From positions 3,162,001 to 3,226,000 of the forward strand of contig NZ_JAIFAG010000001.1 in assembly GCF_020012125.1 (NCBI RefSeq): a stretch of 64,000 nucleotides of DNA, in the 5' to 3' direction. Position numbers and translations under genes: made by a program. This stretch comes from Hymenobacter psoromatis (GTDB lineage: Bacteria; Bacteroidota; Bacteroidia; Cytophagales; Hymenobacteraceae). This document shows, one piece after another, positions 1 through 9,020 of the stretch; the first letter of the stretch is position 1, and every line of letters starts with the position of its first letter. Below the pieces are notes generated by a model, which had not been told where the DNA came from, ran no database searches, and saw only the letters and a list, made by a program, of their open reading frames with translations.

Positions 1-1606
1 CGAAGCCGTAGAGCGTGATGGCCAGCACGCCCAGCGCCGAGAGCATCGCCACCGCGTCGCGGATATTTTTGCCCGCCCAATCCATCAGGAAAAACTTGTG
101 GAGCACCGCGAAGGACAACCCCTCGCGCCGGTCGCCGTCGGTGACGAGGGCGGCCAGGCGGCCGGTGCCGGGCTCCACGTACAGGACCGGATGGCCGGGG
201 CCGGCGTAGCTGAGCTTCATCACCGGCAGACGCTTATTTACGAAGCCGTATTCGCCGACAAACTTGGTCACCAGCTCGGGACTACCCAGGCTGGCCAGGG
301 CCGGCGTGGGGCTGCCTACCCCCCCCGCCGCGGCGGGCGCACCGATGGCCGCGGGAGCTTCGGCCTCCGCGGTGGGCGGGGCGCAGCATTCGGGTAAGGC
401 GCCGTCTTCGGCCGCGCCGGTGGCGCTGGCGGTGGCCGGGTGGCCATTCAGCGCCAGCATGAATTCCTGGCCCAGCTCGGCAGCGTATACCGACTCGCCG
501 GCGGGCAGCGGCTGGCCGTCGCGGGTGCTGCGGTACTGCACAGTAGGCTTACCCTCAGCACCTTTGCTCACAAGGCGGTAGTACGGCTGGCCGCCCACCC
601 GCGCCAGCGATACCCGCGTGACGGGCGCGGGGCCGGGTAGGGCGTCGGTCAGCGGCCAGGTCAGCTCGCTGGCGGCGAAGGCGCTCACCCGCGCCACTTC
701 CTCGCGGCGGTCGGGGTTGAATTTCTGAATTAAATGGTACGAGGCACTCAGGGCAAACGTGAACGTGACGAACGCCACCCACAGCCCCAGCGTGCGGTGG
801 CGCCGCCGCAGCCAGCCCACCCGGTCTTGGGCCGAGCGCGGCTGCCGCAGTTTTTTCCGCACGAAGCCGTACATCACCAATCCGCTCAGGGCCGACAGCC
901 AGATAACCGTTGTGAATACCAGCATGATGCCCAGGTGTAGCGGCCGGGGTAGGGCGTCGAGAAAATCCCAATTGTGCAGCATTCCAAACACCCACAGGAA
1001 GCGGGCGCGGGCGTGGTTGTTGAACGTGCCCATGCGGCTCTGCCCGGTTTCCACGAAAATGGCCATGCCATCGGGCCGGTCGAAGGTGATTTTCCAGACT
1101 GGCAGCAGGCGGTTAATAAACTTATAGTCAGCCGTATAGTGCGTTAGGCGCTCGGCGCTGGCCACGGCCGAAGTGGAGTCGGCCAGCAGGTAGCGGGCCA
1201 CGTCCTCGGCGTAGGTGCGGTCGCCGCCGGGCAGTTCCTGCCCAGTAGCGGCGGAAAAGTAGCGCAGCCGGCTGCGGTAGTCAGTTATCTGATAATAAGG
1301 CTGCTGCTGAAACTGCACCACCCGCAGGTTCTGGATGGCAACCAAGTGGTTCTGGCTCAGCACCTGCGCTACGGGCACGGCCAGCGCATTGGGCCGCAAC
1401 GGGGGGGTAGGCACGGTTTCGTGCGCAATGGCCGGCCGCAACCAGTTGGACATCAGCGGGTGCGACAACCCGCTGAGCGTCCACATAATAACCGGCAGCA
1501 GCGTAATCAGGCCCAGCGTGCGGTGCCAGCGGTACATATGGCGGCCCACGAAGCGCCGCATGGGCGAGGCCGCCTCACGGGGCGGCGGGGTGGAAGTGGT
1601 TTGCAT
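1..1606 (-). CDS. PepSY-associated TM helix protein, 3' end cut by the window edge
   Basis: The frame opens at an ATG at 1606 and is still open at base 1, so the C-terminus is missing. About 535 residues are visible. An N-terminal membrane segment follows a basic Tyr-Arg-Trp-His-Arg stretch (LGLITLLPVIMWTLSGL, about 30-46), and further hydrophobic segments lie near residues 215-245, 265-285 and at the truncated end. Two periplasmic PepSY-like stretches sit between them. This matches PiuB/PepSY_TM proteins, which in Bacteroidota usually accompany TonB-dependent siderophore receptors and are thought to act as inner-membrane reductases or transporters in iron uptake. It lies directly downstream of a TonB receptor on the same strand, separated by a hairpin repeat. 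The iron-uptake role is inferred from family and context; the substrate is unknown. Confidence 0.75.
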   Translation of the reverse strand, partial: MQTTSTPPPREAASPMRRFVGRHMYRWHRTLGLITLLPVIMWTLSGLSHPLMSNWLRPAIAHETVPTPPLRPNALAVPVAQVLSQNHLVAIQNLRVVQFQQQPYYQITDYRSRLRYFSAATGQELPGGDRTYAEDVARYLLADSTSAVASAERLTHYTADYKFINRLLPVWKITFDRPDGMAIFVETGQSRMGTFNNHARARFLWVFGMLHNWDFLDALPRPLHLGIMLVFTTVIWLSALSGLVMYGFVRKKLRQPRSAQDRVGWLRRRHRTLGLWVAFVTFTFALSASYHLIQKFNPDRREEVARVSAFAASELTWPLTDALPGPAPVTRVSLARVGGQPYYRLVSKGAEGKPTVQYRSTRDGQPLPAGESVYAAELGQEFMLALNGHPATASATGAAEDGALPECCAPPTAEAEAPAAIGAPAAAGGVGSPTPALASLGSPELVTKFVGEYGFVNKRLPVMKLSYAGPGHPVLYVEPGTGRLAALVTDGDRREGLSFAVLHKFFLMDWAGKNIRDAVAMLSALGVLAITLYGF

Positions 1607-1616
1607 GAAATGAGAT

Positions 1617-1683
1617 GTAGCGCGGACTTTCAGTCCGCGGGTCAGAATAACTGGTTGGGTCGCGGACTGAAAGTCCGCGCTAC
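1617..1683. repeat. GTAG-type REP pair (BIME-like), family TAGCGCGGACT
   Basis: Perfect 23-nt inverted arms (1617-1639 and 1661-1683) enclose a 21-nt loop. Each arm is itself a hairpin (CGCGGACT..AGTCCGCG) with GTAG at its foot, so the unit is two REP-like elements head to head. The right end abuts the TAA of the upstream TonB receptor gene. A related copy lies at 45869-45942. Confidence 0.85.
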
Positions 1684-4023
1684 TTACTCGCGCGCCTTGG
1701 CGGCAAACGTGTAGCCTAGCCCCAGCGTGACGGTGCGGGGCGCGGCGGCCGTGTAGGTAGTGCCGTACTGGTTGGCCGTTACCAGCGTGGAGTACAGCGC
1801 GTTACCCAGGTTGATGACGTTGGCCCACACCTCCAGGCCGCGCATGGCTGGCTGGGGTAGGCGGTAGCCCAGGCGCAGGTTCAGCAGGTTGTAGCCGGCG
1901 TAGGTTTTAGTGTTGGCCGTGTTGGTGAAGTAGGAGCCAATGCGCTGATACTCTAGGCCAATGCGCGCGCCGGGCGCAAAGCGCGGCTTGTAGTACACCT
2001 CCGCGTTGGCAATCCAGTTGGGCGCGTTCACCATGCGATTGCCGGCGTAGTCGCGGTTTTTACCCTGCACTACTTCGCTGTATTCCAGATACGTATGCCG
2101 GGCGTTGGTGCCGCTGAGGCGGAAATTCACTTCCGAAACGGGCGCATAAGTCAGCGTGTATTCGATGCCCTGGTGGCGGGTCGCGCCCACGTTCTGGCTC
2201 TGAGTGGTGTTGTCGGGCTGCAAAAGGCTCACGATTTCGTTGCGGCCTTCCATCTGGTACACGCTCAAATCCACGTACACTTTACGCTCAAACAGCGCTA
2301 CCCAGCCGCCGGCCTCGTAGTTCTTGAAGTTGGCTTCCTTCAGCTCGATTGTCTGGCGCGAGCTGTACAGGCTGCTGGTTTCGGGCGGCTGAAAACCGGT
2401 GCTGAAGTTGGTGTACACGCCCTGGGCCGGCCCCAGCGCGTAGGTCAGCCCCAGCTTGGGTGCCGCGATGTTGTACACATTATTTTGGGCGGCCTTCTTC
2501 GTGGTTTGCGCGCCGCTTAGGTTATTCACAAAATTGTACTGAACCCTGTCGTAGCGCAGGCCGCCCACAATGCGCAGCGCCTCGGTAGCCTGCACCTCAT
2601 ACTGGGCGTAGGCGGCCGCGTTGTAGAGGTCCGTTTTGTAGTCATCGATGTAGCGGCCGGTATCGGTATAACCGGTATAGAAGTTATTTACCACGTCTTT
2701 CTGAATGGTCAGGTAACGGGCGTAATAGGTGCTGGGGCTGTAATCAAAATACCCACCCACGATGAGCCGCGAATTCAGAAAGCCCAGGTCGGCGCGGTGC
2801 TGCACCAAAGCCCCGTAGCTATGAAACGACTGATTATTTACTTGGCCATTAGAGCTTTGATACACGCCATTGGCCCGCACGTCGGCGATGTAGTAACTCG
2901 GCAGCTGCCCGGTTGAGTTGTAGCGGGTGTAGGCCGTGAAAGCCGTTTGCTGCGCGGGGCTCCAATCGTGTTCCAGGCGCAGGCTGGCGCGCACGGCCGT
3001 CACCACGCGGTTGGTGAAGCGGTTGTTGCTGGCGTAGCTGCGGCTGTAAAAACGGGCGCTGTCGAGGGTGCCCGGCGTCTGGGTATTGAGGTAGTTATAG
3101 GTGCCCATGCCGACGAGCCGCGTTTTAGCACTAAACGAATAATCACCCCGCAGCGTCCACGACTCCTTATCGAAGTCGGTATAGTCCTGCCAGCCGTGGC
3201 GCTGCCGGGCCGCGTAGCCGCCCGCATACAGCCCAAGCCGACCTATTGTGCCGCTGGCGCTGGCATCGACGCGCCGGTAGCCGTAGTTGTCGCCCTGCAC
3301 CGACACGCCGGCCGTGGGCAGGGGGGTAGGGCGCTGGGTCAGAAAGTTAATAGCCCCGCCAATGGCATTGGAGCCGTAGAGCGACGAGGCCGGCCCTTTC
3401 ACCACTTCAATGCTGCGCACGCCGGCCTGGTTTATTTCATACAGCGCGTTGTGGTTGAAGATGCCAATGGGCCTAATCGGCAAGCCGTCTTCCAGATACA
3501 GATACACCGCGTTGGTGCTAATGGGCTGGCGAATAGCCATCATGTGCTGCTCATTGCCCAGGTTGACCATGTACACGCCGGCTACCTTGTTCAGCAGCTG
3601 GTAGGGCGCGGTGGCCTTGGTGTCGGCAATGAGTTGCGGCGACACCTGGCTGATGGCCACCGGCTCCTGGGTGCGCCGCTCCTGCTCGCGGCTGGCCGAT
3701 ACTACCACGCCTTGCAAACTCACCGGAGCCGCTTCGAGGCGCACCGTGAGCGGCTGGCCGCTGGCCGGCACCCGCACGTTCTGGGTGTTATACCCAATGA
3801 ATGAGACGATTATCTCGTGCACTCCCAGCGCCGCGGGCAGGCTAAAACGGCCATTGGCGTCGGTGGTAGCACCCACGTGGGTGCTGGGCAGCACCACGGT
3901 CACGCCCGGCAGCGGCTGCTGCGACTGCGCATCGAGCACGGTGCCGCGCAGCGGGGCCTGCTGCGCGCAGGCCAGGTTCAGACTGGCAAGGGCCAGCCCG
4001 GTAGTCATAAAAATGAATTTCAT
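1684..4023 (-). CDS. TonB-dependent receptor with carboxypeptidase-like regulatory domain
   Basis: This is an outer-membrane active transporter of 779 residues. I chose the ATG at 4023 because it begins a clean signal peptide (MKFIFMTTGLALASLNLACA); an in-frame start 33 nt upstream would hide it. Residues about 22-100 form a CarboxypepD_reg-like domain (PLPGVTVVLPSTHVGATTDA). The plug follows at about 105-225, with the VVKGPASSLYGSNAIGGAIN signature. The rest is a beta-barrel of alternating aromatic strands that ends in a terminal aromatic-containing strand (LGLGYTF, then a short tail). The gene lies between a secreted DJ-1/YHS protein and a PepSY membrane protein on the same strand, the usual company of siderophore or haem receptors. 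The ligand cannot be read from the sequence. Confidence 0.88.
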   Translation of the reverse strand: MKFIFMTTGLALASLNLACAQQAPLRGTVLDAQSQQPLPGVTVVLPSTHVGATTDANGRFSLPAALGVHEIIVSFIGYNTQNVRVPASGQPLTVRLEAAPVSLQGVVVSASREQERRTQEPVAISQVSPQLIADTKATAPYQLLNKVAGVYMVNLGNEQHMMAIRQPISTNAVYLYLEDGLPIRPIGIFNHNALYEINQAGVRSIEVVKGPASSLYGSNAIGGAINFLTQRPTPLPTAGVSVQGDNYGYRRVDASASGTIGRLGLYAGGYAARQRHGWQDYTDFDKESWTLRGDYSFSAKTRLVGMGTYNYLNTQTPGTLDSARFYSRSYASNNRFTNRVVTAVRASLRLEHDWSPAQQTAFTAYTRYNSTGQLPSYYIADVRANGVYQSSNGQVNNQSFHSYGALVQHRADLGFLNSRLIVGGYFDYSPSTYYARYLTIQKDVVNNFYTGYTDTGRYIDDYKTDLYNAAAYAQYEVQATEALRIVGGLRYDRVQYNFVNNLSGAQTTKKAAQNNVYNIAAPKLGLTYALGPAQGVYTNFSTGFQPPETSSLYSSRQTIELKEANFKNYEAGGWVALFERKVYVDLSVYQMEGRNEIVSLLQPDNTTQSQNVGATRHQGIEYTLTYAPVSEVNFRLSGTNARHTYLEYSEVVQGKNRDYAGNRMVNAPNWIANAEVYYKPRFAPGARIGLEYQRIGSYFTNTANTKTYAGYNLLNLRLGYRLPQPAMRGLEVWANVINLGNALYSTLVTANQYGTTYTAAAPRTVTLGLGYTFAAKARE

Positions 4024-4081
4024 ACGGCTTAAATCAGGCTTTAGCTTAGTAGCCAAGCAGTTAATAAAAATAGCAGTGCAC

Positions 4082-4969
4082 TTATTTCTTCACGTACTGC
4101 GTGGGGTGGCGGCGGAAATTCTCGCGGCAGCTGGCCGAGCAGAAGTGGTAAGTGATGCCCTGGTAAGCCAGCTGCGGGCCGTCCTTACTTGGCACGGTCA
4201 TCTGGCACACGGGGTCGCGGGCCACATTGGCGGCCAGGGGGGCCGGCGGCCGGATGCCTGACTTGCCCAGTACCAGGCCCTGGCCCGGCTGCCACTTATC
4301 GTACTGCATGATGCGCGTGACCGCCACGGCCTCGTCGTGGCCCCGTAGCTCCTCCACCACGCGCAGCGCCCCGTCGATGCCGGCCGATACGCCGGCCGTG
4401 GTCAACAGCCGGCCATCTTCCACGAAGCGCTTGTCTTTCAAAACTTTAGCCTGCGGGTCGAAACGCTGGAGCGAATCCACGACGGACCAGTGGCTGGTGA
4501 TGCTTTTGTGGTGCGTGAGGCCCGCCCGGCTCAGGATGAACGCGCCCGTGCACACCGACATGGTGAGCTGCGTGTGCTGGTCGGCCTGCTTAATCCAGGC
4601 CAGCACGGCCGGGGTGCGGTACACGGCGGTTACCACCTCCATCGGCCCGCCCGGCACCACCAGGATATCGGGCTGCGGGGCAGTGGCCAGGGTGTAGTCG
4701 GCCGTCAGGTGCACGATATTACCCCTGGTAGCCAGGCTTTTAGCGCCCGTCGAAACCAGGTACACCTGCACATCCCGCGCGTTGCTGAACACCTCCGCCG
4801 GCCCCGAAAAATCGAGTAGCTCCATGCCGGGGTACACCAGGATGGCAACTTTTACCGGCTTGGTCATCGCCATTTTCATGGCCTGGCTGCGGGCGGGGAA
4901 GGGCCTAGCCAGCACGCTCATTCCTACGGCCAGCAGCCCTAGCAAGCTGCGCAATACGTTATTTTTCAT
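4082..4969 (-). CDS. Secreted DJ-1/PfpI-family protein fused to a C-terminal YHS metal-binding domain
   Basis: The protein has 295 residues from the ATG at 4969, which starts a signal-peptide-like segment (MKNNVLRSLLGLLAVGMSVL). Residues about 37-225 form a DJ-1/PfpI (class I glutamine amidotransferase-like) domain of the GlxA/isonitrile hydratase type, with the nucleophile elbow SVCTGAF (Cys140). Residues 251-293 form a YHS domain (DPVCQMTV, then FCSASCRENF) with Cys255, Cys277 and Cys281. YHS domains are known from copper- and heavy-metal-handling proteins such as P-type ATPases. The gene sits between two TonB receptor genes in one run of minus-strand genes. Enzymatic activity is unknown; periplasmic location and a metal link are inferred. 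The AraC-type DNA-binding half of GlxA regulators is absent. Confidence 0.82.
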   Translation of the reverse strand: MKNNVLRSLLGLLAVGMSVLARPFPARSQAMKMAMTKPVKVAILVYPGMELLDFSGPAEVFSNARDVQVYLVSTGAKSLATRGNIVHLTADYTLATAPQPDILVVPGGPMEVVTAVYRTPAVLAWIKQADQHTQLTMSVCTGAFILSRAGLTHHKSITSHWSVVDSLQRFDPQAKVLKDKRFVEDGRLLTTAGVSAGIDGALRVVEELRGHDEAVAVTRIMQYDKWQPGQGLVLGKSGIRPPAPLAANVARDPVCQMTVPSKDGPQLAYQGITYHFCSASCRENFRRHPTQYVKK

Positions 4970-5040
4970 ACTATTATTTGGTTGATAATCAGCCTTATTG
5001 GCAATCGTCTTGCGCATCTTCAAAAATTCAAAACGGCTGC

Positions 5041-7434
5041 CTAAAACCTGGCCGTGAGCGTGGTGCCCAGCAGGCGCGGCAGACTCTGCATATAGGTCGG
5101 CGACTGGGGGCTGAGCGAGCCGTAGGTGATGTACTTGCGCTCGAACACGTTGCGCACCCAAAAAGCCAGCTCCAGGTACCGCACGCTCACCCCGGCGCGG
5201 GTGTTGAAGAGGCCGTAGGCACCCTGCCCGTCCTGATTGTAGTAGTCGAAGTAGTAGGGCCCGAGGTAGCGCCACTCGCCCCGCACGAACAGGGCCGGCG
5301 GCTGCGGGCCCTGGCCTAGCTTATAGGTGTATTGCGCGGCCAGCATCGAAGTCACCACGGGCGTGTTAATCGGCTGGTTGCCGGCGTAGCTCTGGGTGCG
5401 ATTCTCCGCGTAATTGTAGAGGGGTAGGGCGGCGTAGCGGGCGTGGTTGTAGGCCGCGTTCCAGCTCAGCTCCAACCCCTTAACGGGCACGGCGGCCGCT
5501 TCCAGCTCCGCGCCGAAGTTGTTCATCTTGCCCACGTTCAGGATAGCGGAGTTCAGGCCGTTGCTGCTTACGGCTATCTGCTGGTTGCGCTGCTGCAAGT
5601 AGAACAGGGCCAGGTTGAGGCGGGCACGCTGGTTGGGCAGCGTTGTTTTCAGGCCCAGCTCGTAGTTGTCGCTCGCTTCGGGCTGGTAGGGAATCTGGGC
5701 CCGCGTGGGGGCCGTCGTGTTCAGGCCCCCGGCCCGGAAGCCGCGGGCGTAGCTGGCGTAGGCTAGCACATTGGCGCTGGCCTGATAGCTGACAATGGCC
5801 TTCGGCGACCAGGCACGGTAGGTACCCGTGAAAGTGGTATCGGCCTGCGTGACGGTGACCGGCCCGCCGCCTTGCTCAAAAGCGCTGCCGTTGACCAGCT
5901 CGCGCCGCTCGTAGTCGTAGCGCAGCCCGCCGGTCAGGCTCAGCCGGTCGGTGAGCTGGTAGGTGAGCTGCCCGAAGCCGGCGATGCCCCGGTTCAGGCT
6001 GCTACCAGTGGTCAAAAAGCCCTGTTCACTGGAGGCGGGGGGCGCTTGGAGCGAATCGGGCCGGAGGTAAAAAATGCTGCGCACGCCGGGCAGCGTGGCC
6101 TGCCGGAAGCCGAACGCCCCCACCGTCCAGCTCAGGCGGTGCTCGCTGCTGGGGTCCGAGGTTACCCGCAGCTCCTGGGTCCAGTTGCGCTGGGGTGTGC
6201 TGCCCTCGCCGCTAATCAGGTTTTGGGCCGTGAAGTCGAAGTCGTAGCGGTCGGGGTAATCAATAGTAAACCGTTGAAAACCCGTCACCGAGGTCAGCGT
6301 AGCGCCCGGCAAGTGATAGCTGGCTTTGAGCGAGGCATTAAAGTTGCGCCGCCGTTCGGTATTGGGGTAGTTGCTGTATATCTGCCAGGGCTGCTGCTCG
6401 ATTTGCTGCCGGGTGGGCACCCAGGGGTAGGCACCGCGGTCGTTGTTGTGCTCGTTATAGGCGCTCAACGCGAAGCTCAGCCGGTCGGTGGCCAGATAGC
6501 GCAGTGTGCCGTTGAAAAGCCACGAGGTTTGTTCGTCGAAGTCGCTGTTGGTCACCAGGTTCTTAAATATTCCCTGCCGGTGCCCGTACTGCCCGCCGAG
6601 GCTCAGAAACAGCTTGTCCTTCACCAGCGGGGCCTGCGCGGCCAGCGAATAGCGCCGCTGGCCGTAGTCGCCCACGCTCACCTCGGCGTAGCCGCCGGGC
6701 GTGTTGGTAGGCTGCCTGGTCACGATATTCACTACCCCACCCAGCGCGTTGCGGCCGTAGAGCGTGCCCTGCGGCCCGCGTAGCACCTCAATGCGCTCCA
6801 CGTTAAGCAGTTGCGTGGGAGCCGAAAAATAGTCGAACTGATATACTCCGTCCACATAAGTGGCCACGGCTTGCTCGTTGGTGAAGCCCATCACACCCCT
6901 GATGTTGAGGAAGTTGCCGCCCGTGCTGTTGGCGTGCTCAATCACGAAGAGGTTGGGGGCCAGGGCCGTCAGGTCTTTGAAATCCCAGACCCGGTACTCG
7001 CGCAATTGCTTGGTGCCCAGCGCCGACACGGCCATCGGCGTCTGCTGCAAAGTCGTTTCGTCTTTCTGAGCCGTTACTACCACTTCATCCAGTCCCGCCG
7101 TGCTCGGCGTGAGTGTTAGGGTAAGCGGCGCGGTCTGGCCGGCCGTTACCTCCACGGTTTGAGTGTGCGTAGCGTAGCCCACGCTGCTGATTACCACCGT
7201 CTGGCGGCCGGCTGGTACGTTGGCAATGGAAAAATGACCGCCCTGGTCGGCCGTCGCGCCGAGTGCGGAGTTGAGCACGGCCACCGTGGCGAAGGGCACG
7301 GGCTGGTGGGCGGCGGTCGTGATGGTGCCGCGCAGAGCACCCACGCTGGTTTGGGCACCGGCAACAAAGCTGCTGAGCAGCAGCAAGACGCAGACAGCCA
7401 CGAGCCGCCCGGTCAGGGAGAAAAAATTACCCAC
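5041..7434 (-). CDS. TonB-dependent receptor
   Basis: An outer-membrane receptor of about 797 residues. The start is uncertain. I prefer the GTG at 7434, because the next residues form a signal peptide (GRLVAVCVLLLLSSFVAGAQ); a TTG at 7506 would add 24 residues in front of it. A CarboxypepD_reg-like domain (VPFATVAVLNSALGATADQG) is followed by a plug with YVDGVYQF, VLRGPQGTLYGRNALGG and VVNIVTRQP, then a long barrel that ends in the canonical terminal Phe (LTARF). The preceding gene on this strand encodes a small Cys/His protein, and the MbnP/MbnH genes diverge from that point. Copper or copper-chelator import is a reasonable hypothesis but is contextual only. Confidence 0.87.
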   Translation of the reverse strand: MGNFFSLTGRLVAVCVLLLLSSFVAGAQTSVGALRGTITTAAHQPVPFATVAVLNSALGATADQGGHFSIANVPAGRQTVVISSVGYATHTQTVEVTAGQTAPLTLTLTPSTAGLDEVVVTAQKDETTLQQTPMAVSALGTKQLREYRVWDFKDLTALAPNLFVIEHANSTGGNFLNIRGVMGFTNEQAVATYVDGVYQFDYFSAPTQLLNVERIEVLRGPQGTLYGRNALGGVVNIVTRQPTNTPGGYAEVSVGDYGQRRYSLAAQAPLVKDKLFLSLGGQYGHRQGIFKNLVTNSDFDEQTSWLFNGTLRYLATDRLSFALSAYNEHNNDRGAYPWVPTRQQIEQQPWQIYSNYPNTERRRNFNASLKASYHLPGATLTSVTGFQRFTIDYPDRYDFDFTAQNLISGEGSTPQRNWTQELRVTSDPSSEHRLSWTVGAFGFRQATLPGVRSIFYLRPDSLQAPPASSEQGFLTTGSSLNRGIAGFGQLTYQLTDRLSLTGGLRYDYERRELVNGSAFEQGGGPVTVTQADTTFTGTYRAWSPKAIVSYQASANVLAYASYARGFRAGGLNTTAPTRAQIPYQPEASDNYELGLKTTLPNQRARLNLALFYLQQRNQQIAVSSNGLNSAILNVGKMNNFGAELEAAAVPVKGLELSWNAAYNHARYAALPLYNYAENRTQSYAGNQPINTPVVTSMLAAQYTYKLGQGPQPPALFVRGEWRYLGPYYFDYYNQDGQGAYGLFNTRAGVSVRYLELAFWVRNVFERKYITYGSLSPQSPTYMQSLPRLLGTTLTARF

Positions 7435-7563
7435 GAAAAAATAGTAGCTAGCAAGCCCGGCCCTGGGCCGGCCCTGATGAGACCTTACTGGTACACCGTT
7501 ACCCAACCGGCCCGCGCGCTGGCGCGGCCGCAGGCCCGTGGCTTTCCCGGTTTTGGGCGCTGG

Positions 7564-7935
7564 CTAGCCGCGCGGAGGCTGGTCAATGGCTCCGCCCGAC
7601 CCGTGGGGCACGGCCGCCGCAATGGTCGCCGGGTAGCACGTCGGCACGGCCCAGGCCACAGCCAGCCGCGGCTGCCAGCCGCCGAAGGCAGTCGGCAGCA
7701 TATCGAGCCGCTCCTTGAGCGGGCCAGCCGACTTGCTCTGGCGCTCCTCCTGCTTTTTGAGCTGCTTGGCGAAATAGCACTTGCCATCGCAATGCAGCTG
7801 GGGCCGGCTTTTATTCACGCAAAACTGCTGCGTAATAGCCGCCCGGTTAAGCACGAAATCCGCCACCAACAGCTCGCGGCTGAAGGTTTGCAGCAGCACG
7901 AGGCCAGCGAGCAAGTAGGCAAAAATGGATTTCAC
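7564..7935 (-). CDS. Small exported Cys/His protein with an HCDGKCY motif, function unknown
   Basis: 123 residues from a GTG at 7935, the first start that leaves a clean N-terminal hydrophobic segment (KSIFAYLLAGLVLLQTFSRE). The diagnostic part is QQFCVNK followed by LHCDGKCYFAKQLKKQEE (Cys39, His48, Cys49, Cys53), which could form a metal or disulfide site. I recognise this as a pattern seen in small uncharacterised Bacteroidota proteins near TonB receptors, but I cannot name a characterised family. A TAnnTTTG promoter box lies 30 bp upstream, so this is probably the first gene of the minus-strand metal operon, followed 129 bp later by a TonB receptor. Function is not established; metal sensing or delivery is a guess. 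Confidence 0.65.
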   Translation of the reverse strand: MKSIFAYLLAGLVLLQTFSRELLVADFVLNRAAITQQFCVNKSRPQLHCDGKCYFAKQLKKQEERQSKSAGPLKERLDMLPTAFGGWQPRLAVAWAVPTCYPATIAAAVPHGSGGAIDQPPRG

Positions 7936-7964
7936 GGGCAGCGAGGCGCGGGGGGTAGCTCCGG

Positions 7965-7972
7965 CAAAAGTA
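7965..7972 (-). promoter_or_regulatory. Putative Bacteroidota -7 promoter box for the metal operon
   Basis: Read on the minus strand this is TACTTTTG, an exact match to the Bacteroidota -7 consensus TAnnTTTG. It would place the transcript start near 7958, about 23 nt before the GTG at 7935. I saw no convincing -33 TTG at the expected distance. Confidence 0.5.
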
Positions 7973-8218
7973 CGGCCGCCGGGGCTGGCTCGGCTACTTT
8001 TTGAGCGCAAATATTCTTTTCTTCACGCTATTTTTAACCGACAATAGTAGCTTAGTACCTGACAAGCCGCTACCTTTAAAGACTGTCTAAAAAGCGTTTG
8101 GCTGGCTTTTTTTAAAACCCTGGTCCCGGACCGGAAACTTTCCGCTGCTACTGCTTGTGCTGGCCTTGTTCTTTTCAACTTCCTGCTTTTTTCGGTAAAT
8201 ACTACTTTTCCTACTCCG

Positions 8219-9016
8219 ATGAAAACCCGTCAGCTTACCGCCCTTTGCAGCTTGCTACTCGCCGGCTCGGCGGCCGTTTTTGTCGGTTGCAAGAAAGAAA
8301 CCGACTCGCCAGTAACTCCGCCCGTCACCACGCCGGGCGAGGTAGACTTGCAATTCAGCAACGTGGTGGGCACCAAGCCTCTGGCCCTCGATGGCACCGC
8401 ATACGCCACCCCAGCCGGTGAGACGTTTACCGTCACTACCCTTGAATATTACGTCACCAATATCAAGCTCACGAAGAGCGATGGCACCGTGTACGCCGCG
8501 CCCAACTCATACTTTCTGGTGGACCAAAGCAAGCCCGCTACCCAGCGCCTGGCCCTGACCAACGTGCCGGCCGGCACCTACACCGGCGTGAGCTTCGTGC
8601 TGGGCGTGGACGCGGCCACCACCCAGGCCGACCCCTTACAGCTAACTGGCGCACTTAACCCAGCCAACAACATGTACTGGTCCTGGAACACCGGCCACAT
8701 TTTTATGAAAATGGAGGGCCAAGTAACGTCAGTAACTCCGGCCTACCCCCTCACCTGCCACATCGGCGGCTACACCGCGCCCTACGATGCCATCGTCACG
8801 GTAACGCCGCCGCTGAACGGCAGCACCCTGACCGTGAACGGTGCTCACGCCCCTACCCTCTTCGTGCAGGCCGATATGCTGAAGCTGTTTGATGGTATTA
8901 ACCACATCACGCTCAGCCAGTACTCTAACGCCATGCGGCCAGGTGCGGAGGCCCTGCAGGTAGCCCAAAACTACCAGGCCGGGATGTTTACCGTCACTAA
9001 AACCCAGGCTAACTAG
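8219..9016 (+). CDS. MbnP-family copper-binding lipoprotein
   Basis: 265 residues. The N-terminus is a lipoprotein signal with a lipobox ending FVGC (Cys24). The family signature is MYWSWNTGHIFMKMEG at residues 152-167, which contains Trp154, Trp156, His160, Met163 and Met165; a second conserved-looking segment is LTCHIGGY (His181). Known biology: MbnP was defined next to methanobactin genes, and its dihaem partner MbnH converts a Trp of MbnP to kynurenine, which enables copper binding; many homologues occur away from methanobactin operons. The MbnH-like gene begins 4 nt after this stop codon, so the pair is probably translationally linked. Which Trp is modified here is not known. Confidence 0.85.
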   Translation: MKTRQLTALCSLLLAGSAAVFVGCKKETDSPVTPPVTTPGEVDLQFSNVVGTKPLALDGTAYATPAGETFTVTTLEYYVTNIKLTKSDGTVYAAPNSYFLVDQSKPATQRLALTNVPAGTYTGVSFVLGVDAATTQADPLQLTGALNPANNMYWSWNTGHIFMKMEGQVTSVTPAYPLTCHIGGYTAPYDAIVTVTPPLNGSTLTVNGAHAPTLFVQADMLKLFDGINHITLSQYSNAMRPGAEALQVAQNYQAGMFTVTKTQAN

Positions 9017-9020
9017 CGGC

